The position numbers and the translations under genes were made by a program. A DNA stretch of 64,000 nucleotides from Diprion similis (Eukaryota > Arthropoda > Insecta > Hymenoptera > Diprionidae), in assembly GCF_021155765.1 (NCBI RefSeq), contig NC_060110.1, positions 6,014,001-6,078,000 of the forward strand. Direction: 5' to 3'. The notes under the pieces are model-generated. The model was not told the origin of the DNA and searched no databases. It saw only the letters and a list, made by a program, of their open reading frames with translations. How positions within the stretch are numbered: position 1 is the stretch's first letter; each line of letters begins with the position of its first letter. Shown piece by piece: positions 22,944 to 35,500 of the stretch.

Positions 22944-23160
22944 TATAACGTAAAGGCCATATTTATGTACAGTATATAACTTTACGACTGAGAACAAAAG
23001 AAAAAAAAAAAAAAAATTACAAAAAAATGGTAAAGTAAAAGTTGAGGAACACAATGGCAAAGGATTAATTTACATAAGAGTTAATGTCCAAGCGTTTCAG
23101 TTTCGTGTGGATTCCTTTTGTTTTTTTCGATCACGTTTTCAACTTGACAAATAAATTACT

Positions 23161-25105
23161 TCAATTTCTTGATACTATGCTACTGTTTCCTGGCGCCACG
23201 GATAACTCACTTCCTTGCGTCGTATCACGCGGTGGACTCTGCAACATTTTGAAAACAATAGATGCCAATTATTTTCCGGGCATACTCGCCCACAGAAAAA
23301 TTTGAAAATTCAGTTCTTAGAAATTCCTACCTTCACATGAATTTGATGCTTCAACATCGCAGCTCTGAGAATGAGCATTTTAGTACGTCTCTGGTACTCT
23401 CTGCCGACACTGATTGACTTCTCAAACGTCGTACTACGCTGATCAACGTCTTTGGCATACAAAATCTGTAATAAGAACGGGTAGACAATGAAAGCATCCC
23501 AGAAAAACTTTACATTTAGTGCACCATATCGAAAGTAAAATTACTTTATTGTGCGAGTCGATGCGTGCCTGGATTTGACCTTCGAGTATAAGCTGCATGA
23601 GCTCATCCTCAAGGGCGGAGACAGTTCTGTTGAATGCTGTAGCCATTCTCCTCATGTCAGCGCTTAAGTACGGGCTGAAGTATTGAATTAGTGCTCGATT
23701 CCTGATTTGAGTATAGAGAGAATTGACATGTGGTGCTATGTACATATCGAGTAAAATGTTGTCCTTTATCTCATCCAACAATTTCAAGCATGAGGCATAC
23801 TTTGAGTTGTAAAACTGGAAGATAATATCTCTGAGTTGAGGTTCGAGCTCTAAGAACAATTTGAACGAGCTGCTGAATATGACTTGCTTTTGAAGTTCGT
23901 GTCTTTCAAAAGTAGCAAGCGCACAAAGTCCTCCATAGAGAGCAACATTTCCTGGAGAGAGGAGCTCAGGACAGTCGCAGTGATCCAGTGAAGCCTGGAG
24001 GAAGTTTCGCGCCGCCATTTTATATTTCGTGGTAGCGAGCTCTGCAAGTCCAGCGGCTACTTTAAGTTTGGTGATGACAGCCTGATTGTTGTCCTTGCCG
24101 TGAATTTCGGTAAAGTCAGGCGTGTTCTCAGCTTTCGTAACATAACTGAGGACATGGGACCAGTTTTGAAGGTAGACGGATACCTTGATAACATTAAGGC
24201 ACATGTTAACGACATGTTTACCGCTGGTACAATAGTCACGTGCTCGCGAGTAGCACTTAAGAGCATTGCTGAGATCACCACAGTCCAGGTAATGGTCACC
24301 TAAATCGTCATGACCTCTCCGGATGCTTTCTTTGATTGAATTACTCTTGTAGTTCTTTAGATCGGTATCAAATTTTTCTAACTTCAGGGCTGCCTTCTTC
24401 GACTTAGACTCTAACCACATGTGATCGATTGTCGGTACATCCTGAGATGTTGATTGGGCTGCTATATCAGGCAGTCCAGGCGTGCCGATTGTCTCCTGCA
24501 GCTTTTTATGCAGAGTTTGATAGACTCCTGTGTTATACGTTGTCATCACATATGTAATTGCCATTTTCAATGCCTCCAACCGTAGTGTCGGACAATGATC
24601 GGCGATATAGATGAGCCTGTACAATTTGGCAAGTCCTGTATAGCTGTTTGCGTAGACTTCTAAATCCTAAAAAGGTTCATCAGATATTGAATTAGCCTGT
24701 TGTCGTTCAAAAAGCAAATTTCAACATCGATGGGATGAGAAAAGATTGGCAAGAAAGATTCGGAGCTCCTTACCAGTGAGGGATTTTCTACAATATATGG
24801 TTCTTCTTCTGTGTTGTCGTTGTCTTCAGTTGGTGCGTCAACTTGCATTGGCTCCATTGCATTCTGCTGTTGAATAGAAAATGAAATCCATTGTATTACA
24901 TTCGGAGTGATTTGTACGACACAATACATCGGTTTGCCGACTCTTACACTATTAAGAGTGACTAAATGACATGTTTAATCTGTCATAGTTAACCCCAATT
25001 TGGAAAGTGTATTTTTTATCAATACTGCCGCGTTTAGGGTACACAGTAACATTGTTCAAATTGTATTTTTACCTGAAACAGCACAGCCTGAATCGGCAGT
25101 GGCAT
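23161..25105 (-). CDS. CSN1: COP9 signalosome complex subunit 1
   Basis: Coding exons are 25073-25105, 24774-24866, 23545-24666, 23331-23465 and 23161-23238; they join to 1461 nt (486 aa), close to human GPS1 (about 491). The start MPLPIQ matches the vertebrate N-terminus, and the blocks [55 protein letters not shown] and IHVKSPPR are hallmarks of the family. The middle is helical repeat; the PCI (winged-helix) domain occupies roughly residues 270-430. CSN1 is a scaffold subunit of the COP9 signalosome, which removes NEDD8 from cullins and so controls cullin-RING ubiquitin ligases in nucleus and cytoplasm. The second exon has a NAGNAG acceptor (CAGCAG, start at 24866 or 24863), so isoforms with or without one glutamine are expected. 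The splice model is well supported by phase and homology. Confidence 0.97.
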
Positions 25106-25432
25106 TCTGTTGAAATTCTACACCCCCGGTGCTTGCTCACGCTTTTTCTTAAAATTATATTGGCAGTTTAATTTTTATGCCAGTATACCGTGGACTAGTC
25201 AAACCAAAGGCGACAACTCCAATTGGTATTTTGGACCGTAAACGGCGTAAACTACCCGTGTGATGGCGCTGCAGTGCAAATGCTATGCCGAGCGCACACA
25301 CCTTAGAACACGCTGAAAGAAAACAAAGAAATCAACTTATCGAGTCATGTATCCGGTTTTAATTCTGATTTCCTCTTCATCCGTGAAAATGATGAAAACA
25401 CCGTTGCGTTTTATCAGAAGGCTTGGCCTCTG

Positions 25433-25540
25433 ATTCTGACTTATTTTTCACTCGTGAAGGCGGTGATAAGTACCATCTGGACCAATCAAGTGGCAACTTT
25501 ACACAGAAAATCTTTTCACATGTGAAAAATAAGTCAGAAT
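25433..25540. repeat. Short inverted repeat upstream of CSN1
   Basis: The 26-nt arm at 25433-25458 (ATTCTGACTTATTTTTCAC then TCGTGAA) is repeated in inverted orientation at 25515-25540 with two mismatches, around a 56-bp spacer. A weaker related segment lies near 25362-25390 (CTGATTTCCTCTTCATCCGTGAA). It is probably the remnant of a small fold-back element. No coding content. Confidence 0.7.
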
Positions 25541-25599
25541 CCTGAGTATCTGGTTAATCATTGTTCAATAGTTTCACCGAAAATTTGAATCCATGCAAT

Positions 25600-28500
25600 G
25601 AATTCTGCACGAGTTGTCCTTAGATATCATATATCAGAGTATTCCCGAGTAAACGCCGCAGTATGTTAGGTTGCCTATCACTAAGGAGATCAAATATCGG
25701 TAAAATAGTAGACCTACCGAATCTTAATCACTTTAGTCAAGTTAAGTCGTATCACTTTAATGTGACACCGGAATGCGATTACAGAATGCTTCAGCAAGGG
25801 TTATAAATAACTACTCAACTGATTGGCCAAATCCACACATCTTGGCAACATGGGCAGTTCCAGCTCAGTCGTAAGGACTTTAAACCGCCTACGTCCCGAT
25901 GACTCGTATCGATACGTGTTTCACTCGGTAGTATACAACCCAAACGCTACCGCGTTTATTCGGAAACATCCTGTATAAAACGTTCAGCCCTGAGCTAATA
26001 TTTCCTCCGGCTGGGTAGGTCTTAGTGGGTCCAGTGGTCATTCTATTGCCTTGCACTTACCGACCCGTCTTGTAGGATCCAAATATAAAATCGAGTTGGC
26101 ATAGCAGAATACTGCAATCCTCCCTTCCCCGATCCTTCAGCACCCTTCATCGTATCCTTAGCCGCGGAGCAATGTCGATAAGGTTCACATTCTTGGCAGG
26201 TATATCTTTAGTCAAGGGCCACATTATGGAACGGAAGACTTTTGGTTTCAATCGAGCATTTATATATTTATTTATTTTTTGGGGCGCAATGGGCAACACC
26301 GCCGGTGTTCAAACGGGCTGTTGTTCAATCTGGTTGATGTCTAATACGGCTTTCGATTATTTTTAGTGTCCAATCGGCTCTTGTCTAAACGGGCCTTTCC
26401 TAACGAAGAGAAAGAACTTAAGTTCAAATCCCTAGCATTTCGAAGTCCTAACTGGCAAAAGTTGTGAGACGGGTCACTATTATACGTTCAGGTTCCGAAA
26501 TAGCAATCTGAGGTTTATAGTTTGTTGACCTACACATGGGCAGAATATAATTGAAGTATTCGAAATATTGTTTCAAAAACAATTTGACTAGTTACGTATA
26601 GCGAACATCTTAACAACTGCAGTCTTCTACGGTTGAAGAAACGTTTTTGAAATACAGTGGTTTTGGCAAAGTAGCGATATAACAGTTGAAATGAAAGTAT
26701 TATCTAGCACTCATCACTGTTTCATTTCACTTGCAATTTAAAATCGTCCTTACATATGTACCCACACCCGCAATGCAATGCTTACCTATCCGTTTCTATC
26801 TCAAATCTCGCCGCTTGCCTATGTCACGCCTTAAAATTGATCAGCTGTGTATTTCATGTGTCTACTGTCGCAAAATCATGTCTGTGTATTATCTTGGTTT
26901 TGTAAGCCCTCAGTTGTCTTTCTGATCTCTATCAGCGATACGGTTCGTATCGTGTGCTTAAATAAAGTATATCTTTTGTTCGTTAATCATTATCTATCCA
27001 TCATCATCCCGCCTTCACTCACTCTTGTCTGTCATCACTAATTCGCGGATCCTACATCGATGATCCAGATCTATCAATATCTCTTTAAACAACAGTACGA
27101 ATCTATTATACACCATTTGCCCCACTATTTTCATACGATGCAATGCTAAAGTGTCCAATAGGAGACTCATTGACCATAGCAGATGTCATAGCAGCATGTA
27201 CAAAATAAAATTAAAATCATAAGGTGATGTGTATCAGTTATTAAAAAAAATGTAACTATTTACAGGTATGTTATAATATATCATTTTACATTTTATAACT
27301 CATTTTATATACCTATTTTACATTTTTCATTTCAAATAGAATGGCGCAAAGCATTTTCATTTGTCCATTTGAATAATATTTTTATAAGCACTTTCCATTT
27401 TTCATTTCAAATGCATTTATGAAAGCATTTTACCCAGCCATGATTAGTTATTGGAAATTGTTATGAACAGACAAATCTCGTCTCATAAAAAGTTTACTCG
27501 CGACAATTTCTTATCTGAGAGCTGGCGCGAAAGGATGTTGAAAAATCATAATAAAACACATACCTTCGTTCTAAACGTGTCGCATCGGCACGGTTAACTT
27601 TTATAATGCTCCGGTTATATCGAGTTGTTTCAATTTAGTCTTGTTTCTTGGCTTGAAAGTCGCTGCTTGCAGCTATGTACTTTATACACATGCATATTGC
27701 ATACCTATGTCATAATGTATAACGTTACATGGATAGACACAATGGTGGCAGGATAGTTAACAATGTAACTCGCGGTGGCACCTACGTGAAATATGTGTAG
27801 GTGTGGTAGTTATATTCGAGAACAAAAGCTGTCTCTGGAGAACATTTATCGAGGTAACGAGCTTTCCGAGGCTGCAAGCTTCGTGTGACATTTTACGCTA
27901 TACGTGCTGCATCGTGCACTACGGTTAACCACGTCACACTTAGAAATTGATTTTCCGTCACTGCTAGAGTTTGTTCGAAAGATCGCCTCTGTGTACTTTA
28001 TACACGTGTACACGTCCACAATGTGCACGTTAACAATTGTGTACATACATTGATTGCATATCGGCACATCAGAGTCGTTATTATGTCCTCTAAAGACTTT
28101 AGTACCTATAGATACATAGTCCTCGTCTTCGCCGGAGAGAATTTTTGTAATTTAAAAAGAGATTTTTCAAGCAGCTTAAATAGCCTCGGTTGACTTTTAA
28201 TCTCGATCGTTAGATAACTCGAGCATTTGGCTGAATGGTAAGAATTTTAATTACGCCAACTGCACTCTGGACAGCTTTTGAGTTGGGGCTAAATTCGTTT
28301 TGATACCCGCGTCACGGAGCAAAGTCAAAGGCGATAGTAGGCAAGGCTCAAGGCTGCAAAAGTCTCTCCAAGAGTTCTCTTTTCGCAATCAGTGTTAATG
28401 TAGGTCAGTAGCAGAGGGTTGCAGCGAGGGTGTATATTATATATATTTACACAGGTATACCATACGCCGTATGTATTATACATTAATGCCGCCTAAAATA

Positions 28501-29300
28501 TTTACTACAAGATCGGTGTTGTTTTTATTGGAACTCATATGCGATTGATGTATGTATATTACAATTGATCCGGTTTTTTATATTTGTATGTATATAGAGC
28601 TATATTAAATAGTGTATATAATTAATCGGGTCGTTAGTCAATTATAATATAGGAGATTTCATTTGTGGAACGTACGTGAGGAGTGATTTTTTTCTTACTT
28701 TTGTGAGCATCTGTCACTCGTGACATTAAATTATGGTTTAGCTGCGCGGTCCTACCCTAATAAATTCTACCGACCCGCGCAGACCGTGCGATTTTTTTTT
28801 TTTTCATATTATATCTACACGGCGACTTATTGTACGTTAAATGCTACAAAACCTAATTGGTCGTTGTATTTAAACTTTCTTAAAGGATTGATGGAAATGA
28901 TAAGAAATGTGATATCGTTTTTATGTAAAGTTGTTTGTACCGGAAGTTGAGCTTTAGCTGTCTTCAACCTCAGTTGAAAATTTCGCTTAAATTCAAATGT
29001 GGAATTTCGTTTAAAGTATTCATACATAATGTATAAATATACTCAATTTGCAAATCAAATTGAACCAAGGATACAAAGCGTGGAATGTTTGTCCAACGCT
29101 GCGAGGGCGTTTTTTAGCACACATGTTTAATGTATAAGCATGTCGTCGCCGTGTATATATTTGTATGTTTTATATTATATACATATATATATATATATAT
29201 GTATGTATGTGTATGTATAATGTATATGTATATTCGAAATACATGTAGTGGCAGCGAATTTCTTGCGCTCATTCTTGCTCACACCTAATTCCCTATTAAA
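25600..29300. other. Intergenic region without a supported gene
   Basis: I see no coding exon here. A patch at about 26297-26395 repeats a degenerate motif of the form TGTYCAANCGGGCT several times at irregular spacing. The stretch 27280-27440 is dominated by CATTTT-like low-complexity sequence, and 29155-29230 is TA/TG-rich. The remainder shows nothing I can assign. Confidence 0.6.
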
Positions 29301-29311
29301 TTTATTTATAT

Positions 29312-29733
29312 ATATTGGAAATTCCATGTCAACTAGACCAACGATTTTCCATCATTATTTTTTATTTGCTTCAACATTTTTCATAGGGTTCTGCGTCCAC
29401 AAAAAGCACTTCTCAATTTTTTTCAAATTTATACTTTCAACCGCCAATATTTCAGGATTATTCAAACCTATCTAAAAATTGGCATTTTCTAAAAAGATCA
29501 AATAATTCAAAAAATCTTATTTTTTATCCCGATCATTCTGAACAAGATTTTAAAAAAATGCCAACTTTTTGGTAGGTTTGAATAATCCTAAAAATCAACG
29601 GTTGTAGGAAAAAATCTGAAAAATATTCAGAAGTGCTTTATTGTGATTAGAGAACCGTATGAAAAATCCTGAAGCAAATAAAAAATGGTGAGGAAAAATC
29701 GTTGTTTGAGTTGACATGGAATTCCCCATATAT
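29312..29733. repeat. Long imperfect hairpin (fold-back element), arms about 175 bp
   Basis: The segment 29312-29488 is the reverse complement of 29554-29733 at roughly 75-80% identity by eye, around a loop of about 65 bp. Matching landmarks include ATTCCATGTCAACT at the outer left end against AGTTGACATGGAAT at the outer right end, TTATTTGCTTCA against TGAAGCAAATAA, and GGATTATTCAAACCTA against TAGGTTTGAATAATCC. Both ends sit in TATATA sequence, so any target-site duplication is hard to read. It encodes no protein. It could be a MITE-like element or, if transcribed, a source of long hairpin RNA. Confidence 0.85.
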
Positions 29734-29735
29734 AT

Positions 29736-32515
29736 CTATAATATACCTCCAATTACCTATAACAATTTAGCAAACTCTGCACCTAAACCTCTGAACATTA
29801 CCGTATAATCTTGTGTGCGTGTAATCTGTATAATGAAAACGAAACTGTAATGTTTCTGCATTTTGTGTCATTACAATATGTATAAACATTTGGTAGTGAT
29901 TAATCACGATTTGCACACACACACATATACACAGGTTTATACCCTAATATTTCGTTAGTTCAGAACTTTATATTTAAGTAAAGTTTAACAATTGATCTAT
30001 AATTATATATAATTTAGTAATTCATGTTTCCTAATTAAGTAAGCAGTCTATACTGAATTCGCTGGCGAGTATGTGGAAAACCCTGCGAATATAATCACGT
30101 ATGAATGAATGAAAATGTATGTATGTACTAGTGTGCTAATTAAGTTCGCTCCCGCGTACAAGTATATACGTATGCGTAATATACATAGTGGAAACATGTA
30201 GGTATGTAAAACGGAATGTGCAGACGTGTGTACATGTATATGTACAGTGTTTTGTAGAAATGTGTGTGTATATGCAGAGTACGACTGTGTTAGGTATGGT
30301 TAGGTTATGCGAGAGTAATTAGTGTGCAGTATATACGTGTGGGTCACCTCCATGGAGAAACTTTTAAAGGGGATGACCCAGGATGAAAAAAAAGAGAGGA
30401 GCTGGAACAAGGGAGCGAATGAATCGAGTAGGGGTGAGCTGAATCGCATTGCGAAGTACCTGTAATGACGGCCCCTGGAGATTACTGCGAAGCTTACGTA
30501 GAATTCAATTCGGTAATTGGAAGGCAGTGTTTCGTTTTCGTCTTTTTTTTTGATCGTGAACTTACAATTTTTATACAATCACAATGGGGTGAGGGTAAAA
30601 ATATAGAAAGATCAAAAAATCTAAGGGACATAATATCGAATTTTTATAAAAGCCGAAACTTGATTTATAGAATGTCAAAATGTTGAAAGTCAGAGTATGG
30701 GGTAGTAAAAGACGAGAAAGGCCACAACACAGAATGCCAAACTCTAGAATCATCAAGATTCTTCTCGATAATGTAGAATTCTGTATAGATTTTCGAATTT
30801 GCCGTTCTGTTTTTCTATACTTTGTTTCTTCATTTCGACTTTCAATATTTTCAATTTTCTATTCTTGGATTTCCCACATTTTTAAATTCTACGAATAAAA
30901 TTTTCGTGTCTATGAAAATTCGATACTCTCGTACTTCTGTCAATCGGTAATTTCAGGTTTTTACCCCTACCCGGAGAACTTCTTTTGCAGTACTGAACTC
31001 AACAGACCGGAAATAGACCCACTTACTGTGAATATATACGTATACCTATATGTAAGTGTATGTATAACGTACACCTATGTATGCGAGAGAGGGATTTGAA
31101 GTATCTTTTTAATTTTTATTTCGTAGATTTTTTTCACAATTCACCTAGTGCACTTTGCAGGAAAACTAGACGACCTTAGCTCAGCATATAATGAGGATGG
31201 AAGCACTACTGTGTTCACATTCGCAATTAATTCCAGTCCAAAAATTCCGTCGGCGCGGATGAGTCTGACGTACCGCATACGGTCCTTACCCGTGACAGCA
31301 ATTGACTAACAACCGCGTATTTTGATCCGAGTGTACTTTTAGGCGTGTATGACATTCACTTGCTAGAATGAAACAAAGGCAATGCATTTGGACTAACGTA
31401 CGGAAGTGTTTCAGAAGTTGAATTCTCAATTTCTAAAGTTCTAACAACCGTAAAATTAAAACTAAATTTTCCCTGTCGTGATTTTTTGTCGGGTGACGAA
31501 GCGCTCATTCACCGATTAATACCGAGGATAATCGGGCAGAGAAAACAAAATTGTGACGCGTCAATGGCAGCCATGTTAGATCTTAGCTCACTGTTTGAAT
31601 TCACATGTCGTGAATACACTCCACCATAAGATTGCAAAAATATTTAATATATTTTGGAGAATTCATCTGGAGTACTTCACTCCCTGTTCGTGTGTTCTAT
31701 GTATTATGTTTATGCTGAGATGAACTGTGTTTTTTTCCTCATTCGGATGGCTGTTGTTGTAAAACCGTCCCTCGGCAGGTGAACAAGTACTCCAAACTTT
31801 CATAGCCTTAGAACCGTGGAACTAAGGTTCTCGCGCTTGTTCGAAATGCAGGTTTCTACCGTAATCGGTTGACTCGTTTTATTTCTTCCCCACCGGTAAA
31901 TAAACATTTCAATATCCGCGTCGTCGCTAGTTTTGTACTAAAAAATTATGTTTATGTTTTTACGCTTAAAAACGTAAAATGAATTCCCAGAGTACTAGAC
32001 GAAAGACAAATTGTACTGGGTGCAAATAGTACTCAATGAACGGATACATTTGTAAAACAAGCTCGTCGTCGGAGTTGAACCAGAACACACGTCTATTCAA
32101 TGTAGGTAATAACCGTGAAATTCCCCACTCATACGAAGTAATTTTTATACGCAATAATTATGGCGGGCTACACTGTGCTGAATTTGTTAATTCGTGTCCA
32201 CAGTACAATGGTGTATCGTATATACATACATATACGACGGTAATGTGGCAGTGGGAATAGGTCTACCGTGGGGAGTACATTATATAACATACATGATAAC
32301 GACTAAGCGGGGCCCCCACGCTTTAGAAGTCCCCTAAAATAGATCGTGGTGGTGTATCACAGAGATACGCCCCTGTAACGGTGCCGATATCTTGGCACCA
32401 GCTGGGGGTGTTTTCAGTTAAGTTAGTAACTTGGACGGTAAAGTACAGCATCGTGTCTCTAGACTGTTGTCTCCCGGTCGACGTGGATGTACTCCACGAA
32501 GCCGGGCTGCTGTTG
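29736..32515. other. Intergenic region, probably including 3' flank of the CUB/LDLa gene
   Basis: No coding exon is supported. The region contains TGTA/TATG-rich microsatellite-like stretches (29900-30300). A TTTATT at 31878-31883 (AATAAA on minus) about 630 bp after the stop at 32516 is one possible polyadenylation signal among several. Confidence 0.5.
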
Positions 32516-35500
32516 TCAGGAGGCTGCGCCCAATAGGGTTTCTTCGGTTGGTGCTCGGCGCGGTTTCTTTCCCTCGTACTGTCCTTCGTAACGGAGTCTT
32601 CGTGCCGATTTCTTGGACCTGTATAACGTGTAACAAACAACCAAGCACACGCAAATTCTCATCAGTACATTCTCACTGTTTTCCAGGAATTCCAGGTACA
32701 CCAAATTTTTAGCAACAAAATTTCAGCGTCATTTCTTTTTTGCTTTTGTCCATACCGCGCGATTTCATTGAAGCTTAGGCAACGAAAGTTATATTTAAGG
32801 GAGGGTTTTTTTTTTTTTATTATTGCTAAATGTATCGATTTTTTCTAATTTTCTGGTGAAGAAACTGTACAACGGATCAATGCGAAATTTAACATGTGGA
32901 TTTATTTATCTTTTATCTATTCACAAAAAAATTAGAAATCACTTCCACCCAAAAATACGCCTCACACTCCCTCGACGCGTGATGATCCTCAGTTGACGAT
33001 GTGCGTGATATCTAAAAAACTATTCAACAGATTGCCTTCAAATTTGGAAAGCATGCTCAGTCGACGGCTTTCTAACGTTTGATGGAAAAAACACAATCCG
33101 TTGGATATTTTTTTTGTTTATGTATTTTTGGGAGGAAATGAGTTTTAATTTTTTTTGTGAATCGATAAAAGATAAATAATATTTTTACATGTACTTACGA
33201 ATTCGTTTTATTTTTTATTTTCACTGATCTTCATCATGAATTGTTTAGCAAAAACTCGAAAAGAAAACTCGATCAACAGAATTAAAGATAAAAGCTCCCG
33301 TGAGTCTTGTGCGGAACTTGCCTCCGAACACCACCAGATATGCAACCGAAGCCTAATTATGTATTGTTACATTTTGAAAATTGAATTTACGATTGCCTAT
33401 CTACTAGCGTTGAGTAGAGAGTATCATCGAAAACGCTCGGTGTACAGGACAAAGAAGCAATAGCAACAGATGAAGATGAAGCAGACGAAGAAGAAAAAGA
33501 AGAAGACGATAAAAGTAATTAAAAAATAGACACAGAAAGAGATACAGAACAGCAAACCGATGCATAGATAGATGAAAAACAAGAATACCTGCCAATTAAG
33601 ATAGCGAGGATACAGGCAAAGGCCGTAACGACGCCGGCAGTCCCGGCGACGAAGAGCCAAACGGCGGGGGGAAGCATGCCCAAGAGCCTTGCGCCGTTTC
33701 CACAGTGTTCCTCGTCGTGACCAGATGGGCAATGGGGCCTGCCGTCGCACCATAGGCTGGCAGCAATGCATGCACCGAGTTCTGGGCACCTGTGCGGACA
33801 GTCACCGGTTGTAGATGTGTCATTTTCGACGCCGCGTTCGGGGAGTCTCAGCTGCCTCCGGAGGGCCGATCTGCTCCTGGATATTTCGAGCCAAGAAGCC
33901 GCGGCCTGTCCCGGCTCCCTAGCGACGAAGTCGATGAGAAGGGCCGGGGCCCGCGGGGGTCCCAGCCAGGCATCCTTGCCCGCGCCCCCCTCCCCCTCGG
34001 TGCTGAGCCACTCCTCGGAGAAGACGTGAACGGCGTACTCCCGGGCACCGGGCTCGGCAGGACAGACAACCTTGAGGAGTTTGGGGGGCTTCCCAGAGTA
34101 CAGGAGGACGCGATTGCTCGTGGGGCATCGCGGCGCGTCGCTGATGACGGACTGACCGACGGCGGGGTTCGAGTCGAGGGGCAGAAACCAGCCCCAGGTG
34201 AGGAGAAACAGCGAGCGATTTTCCCGGGCCTCAACGAGCCACGGGAGGCCCTCGCAGTATATATCGGGCCTGGATAGCGGGGGTGCGACGAACCTGAGCT
34301 CCCCACCTTCGCCCCGAACCCTCTGTTTTCGCGGGCACTCCGGCACCCTAACGAGCTCGAAGCTCGCGTGGAAATATACGGTTTCAAAATCCTCGTGCGG
34401 GGCTTGTTGATCGACAAGGAACGTGATCTCCAGGGCTCGGCTCGTCGATATGTGAGTCAGGGGGAGGTGCGAGGTGTTGTCGCAAAGGCAGGCCCGCGGC
34501 AGTCTGAAGTCCCTCCAGGGCGCCTCGAAGAGCGTCAGGTGGGCCTCCCGCGATCCGACTTCCGGTAAGCAACGCGGTCGCCCCGTGTGGGAATCCGGCT
34601 CGCTTACGCAAGTCGTCAACTCCCCGAGACTTGCGTTGTGCAGGGTAAGACGGACCCGCTCACCCGGGCCCCCTTCGACGCGGTAGCGGCACTCCAACCG
34701 CGACGCGCCGCCCCTACCGAAGAGACGGACGTCCCTTGGCGACGTTATGGTCCCCGCTCGTACCTTCCGCCACACCCGATTGCACGCACCCTCGATCCAG
34801 CTCTCGCCGCCCTGCAACGTTGCCACGAATTCGTACCGCGCCTGGGGGAGAAAAGCGAAGCATTTTTACGATTAGCACAGCACTTTTCGCAAGGAGAGAG
34901 AGAAGGGTGTCTCTCACGGCCTGATGTGTTTCGAAAAATTCTCGGAGATCTCAGCCGGAAATATGAGATACGGTAAAGAGTATCGGTATCCTTCTACGTT
35001 TCGCTAATGTACTTGGCGCGGAACTCTACATAAATATAAATGCTATCTCTTCGGTTGTCAAATTTTTAATCAAAAGTATTGCTTTACTCGTCAGGACCTT
35101 TTAAAAATATGTTTGAATTTTTATCACCGCGATGCATTGCAAATTGATATTACCGTTTGGTGAAACACGCACTTTTGAGTGAAACATAACGTTTGAATAA
35201 CTATTATGCAAATTTTCACCACTTTACTTTTCAAACATCTCTTATGTATCATATAGGGTGTCCCGTAACTTGCGGATAATAAACCCTTCTTGTACGAAAA
35301 TATATATATATATGAATTCAAAATATAGATGATTAATGTTATTGTCGTATATTAGTCATATATATAGAAAAACGATAAAATAAATACAAGTATATGCAGG
35401 TATGTTATAGATATACCTATGCACGATTAATTTGAAATGTACATAGCATACATATCTTGTATTTATTTTGCTGCAGATAAATACGTCATGTGTGGAACAC

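Noticed and set aside
26400-26430. Possible tRNA T-arm (GTTCAAATCC)
   Set aside because: No acceptor stem or D-arm pairs around it. No tRNA or rRNA gene was found in the window.
32323-32640. 105-codon minus frame at the end of the CUB/LDLa gene
   Set aside because: Phase across the intron from 33589 to 32618 selects a different frame, which ends at 32516 and encodes the basic tail.
33766-34976. Multiple 60-190-codon frames on both strands in the CUB/LDLa exons
   Set aside because: High GC removes stop codons in all frames. Only the frame with LDLa and CUB motifs joins across splice sites.
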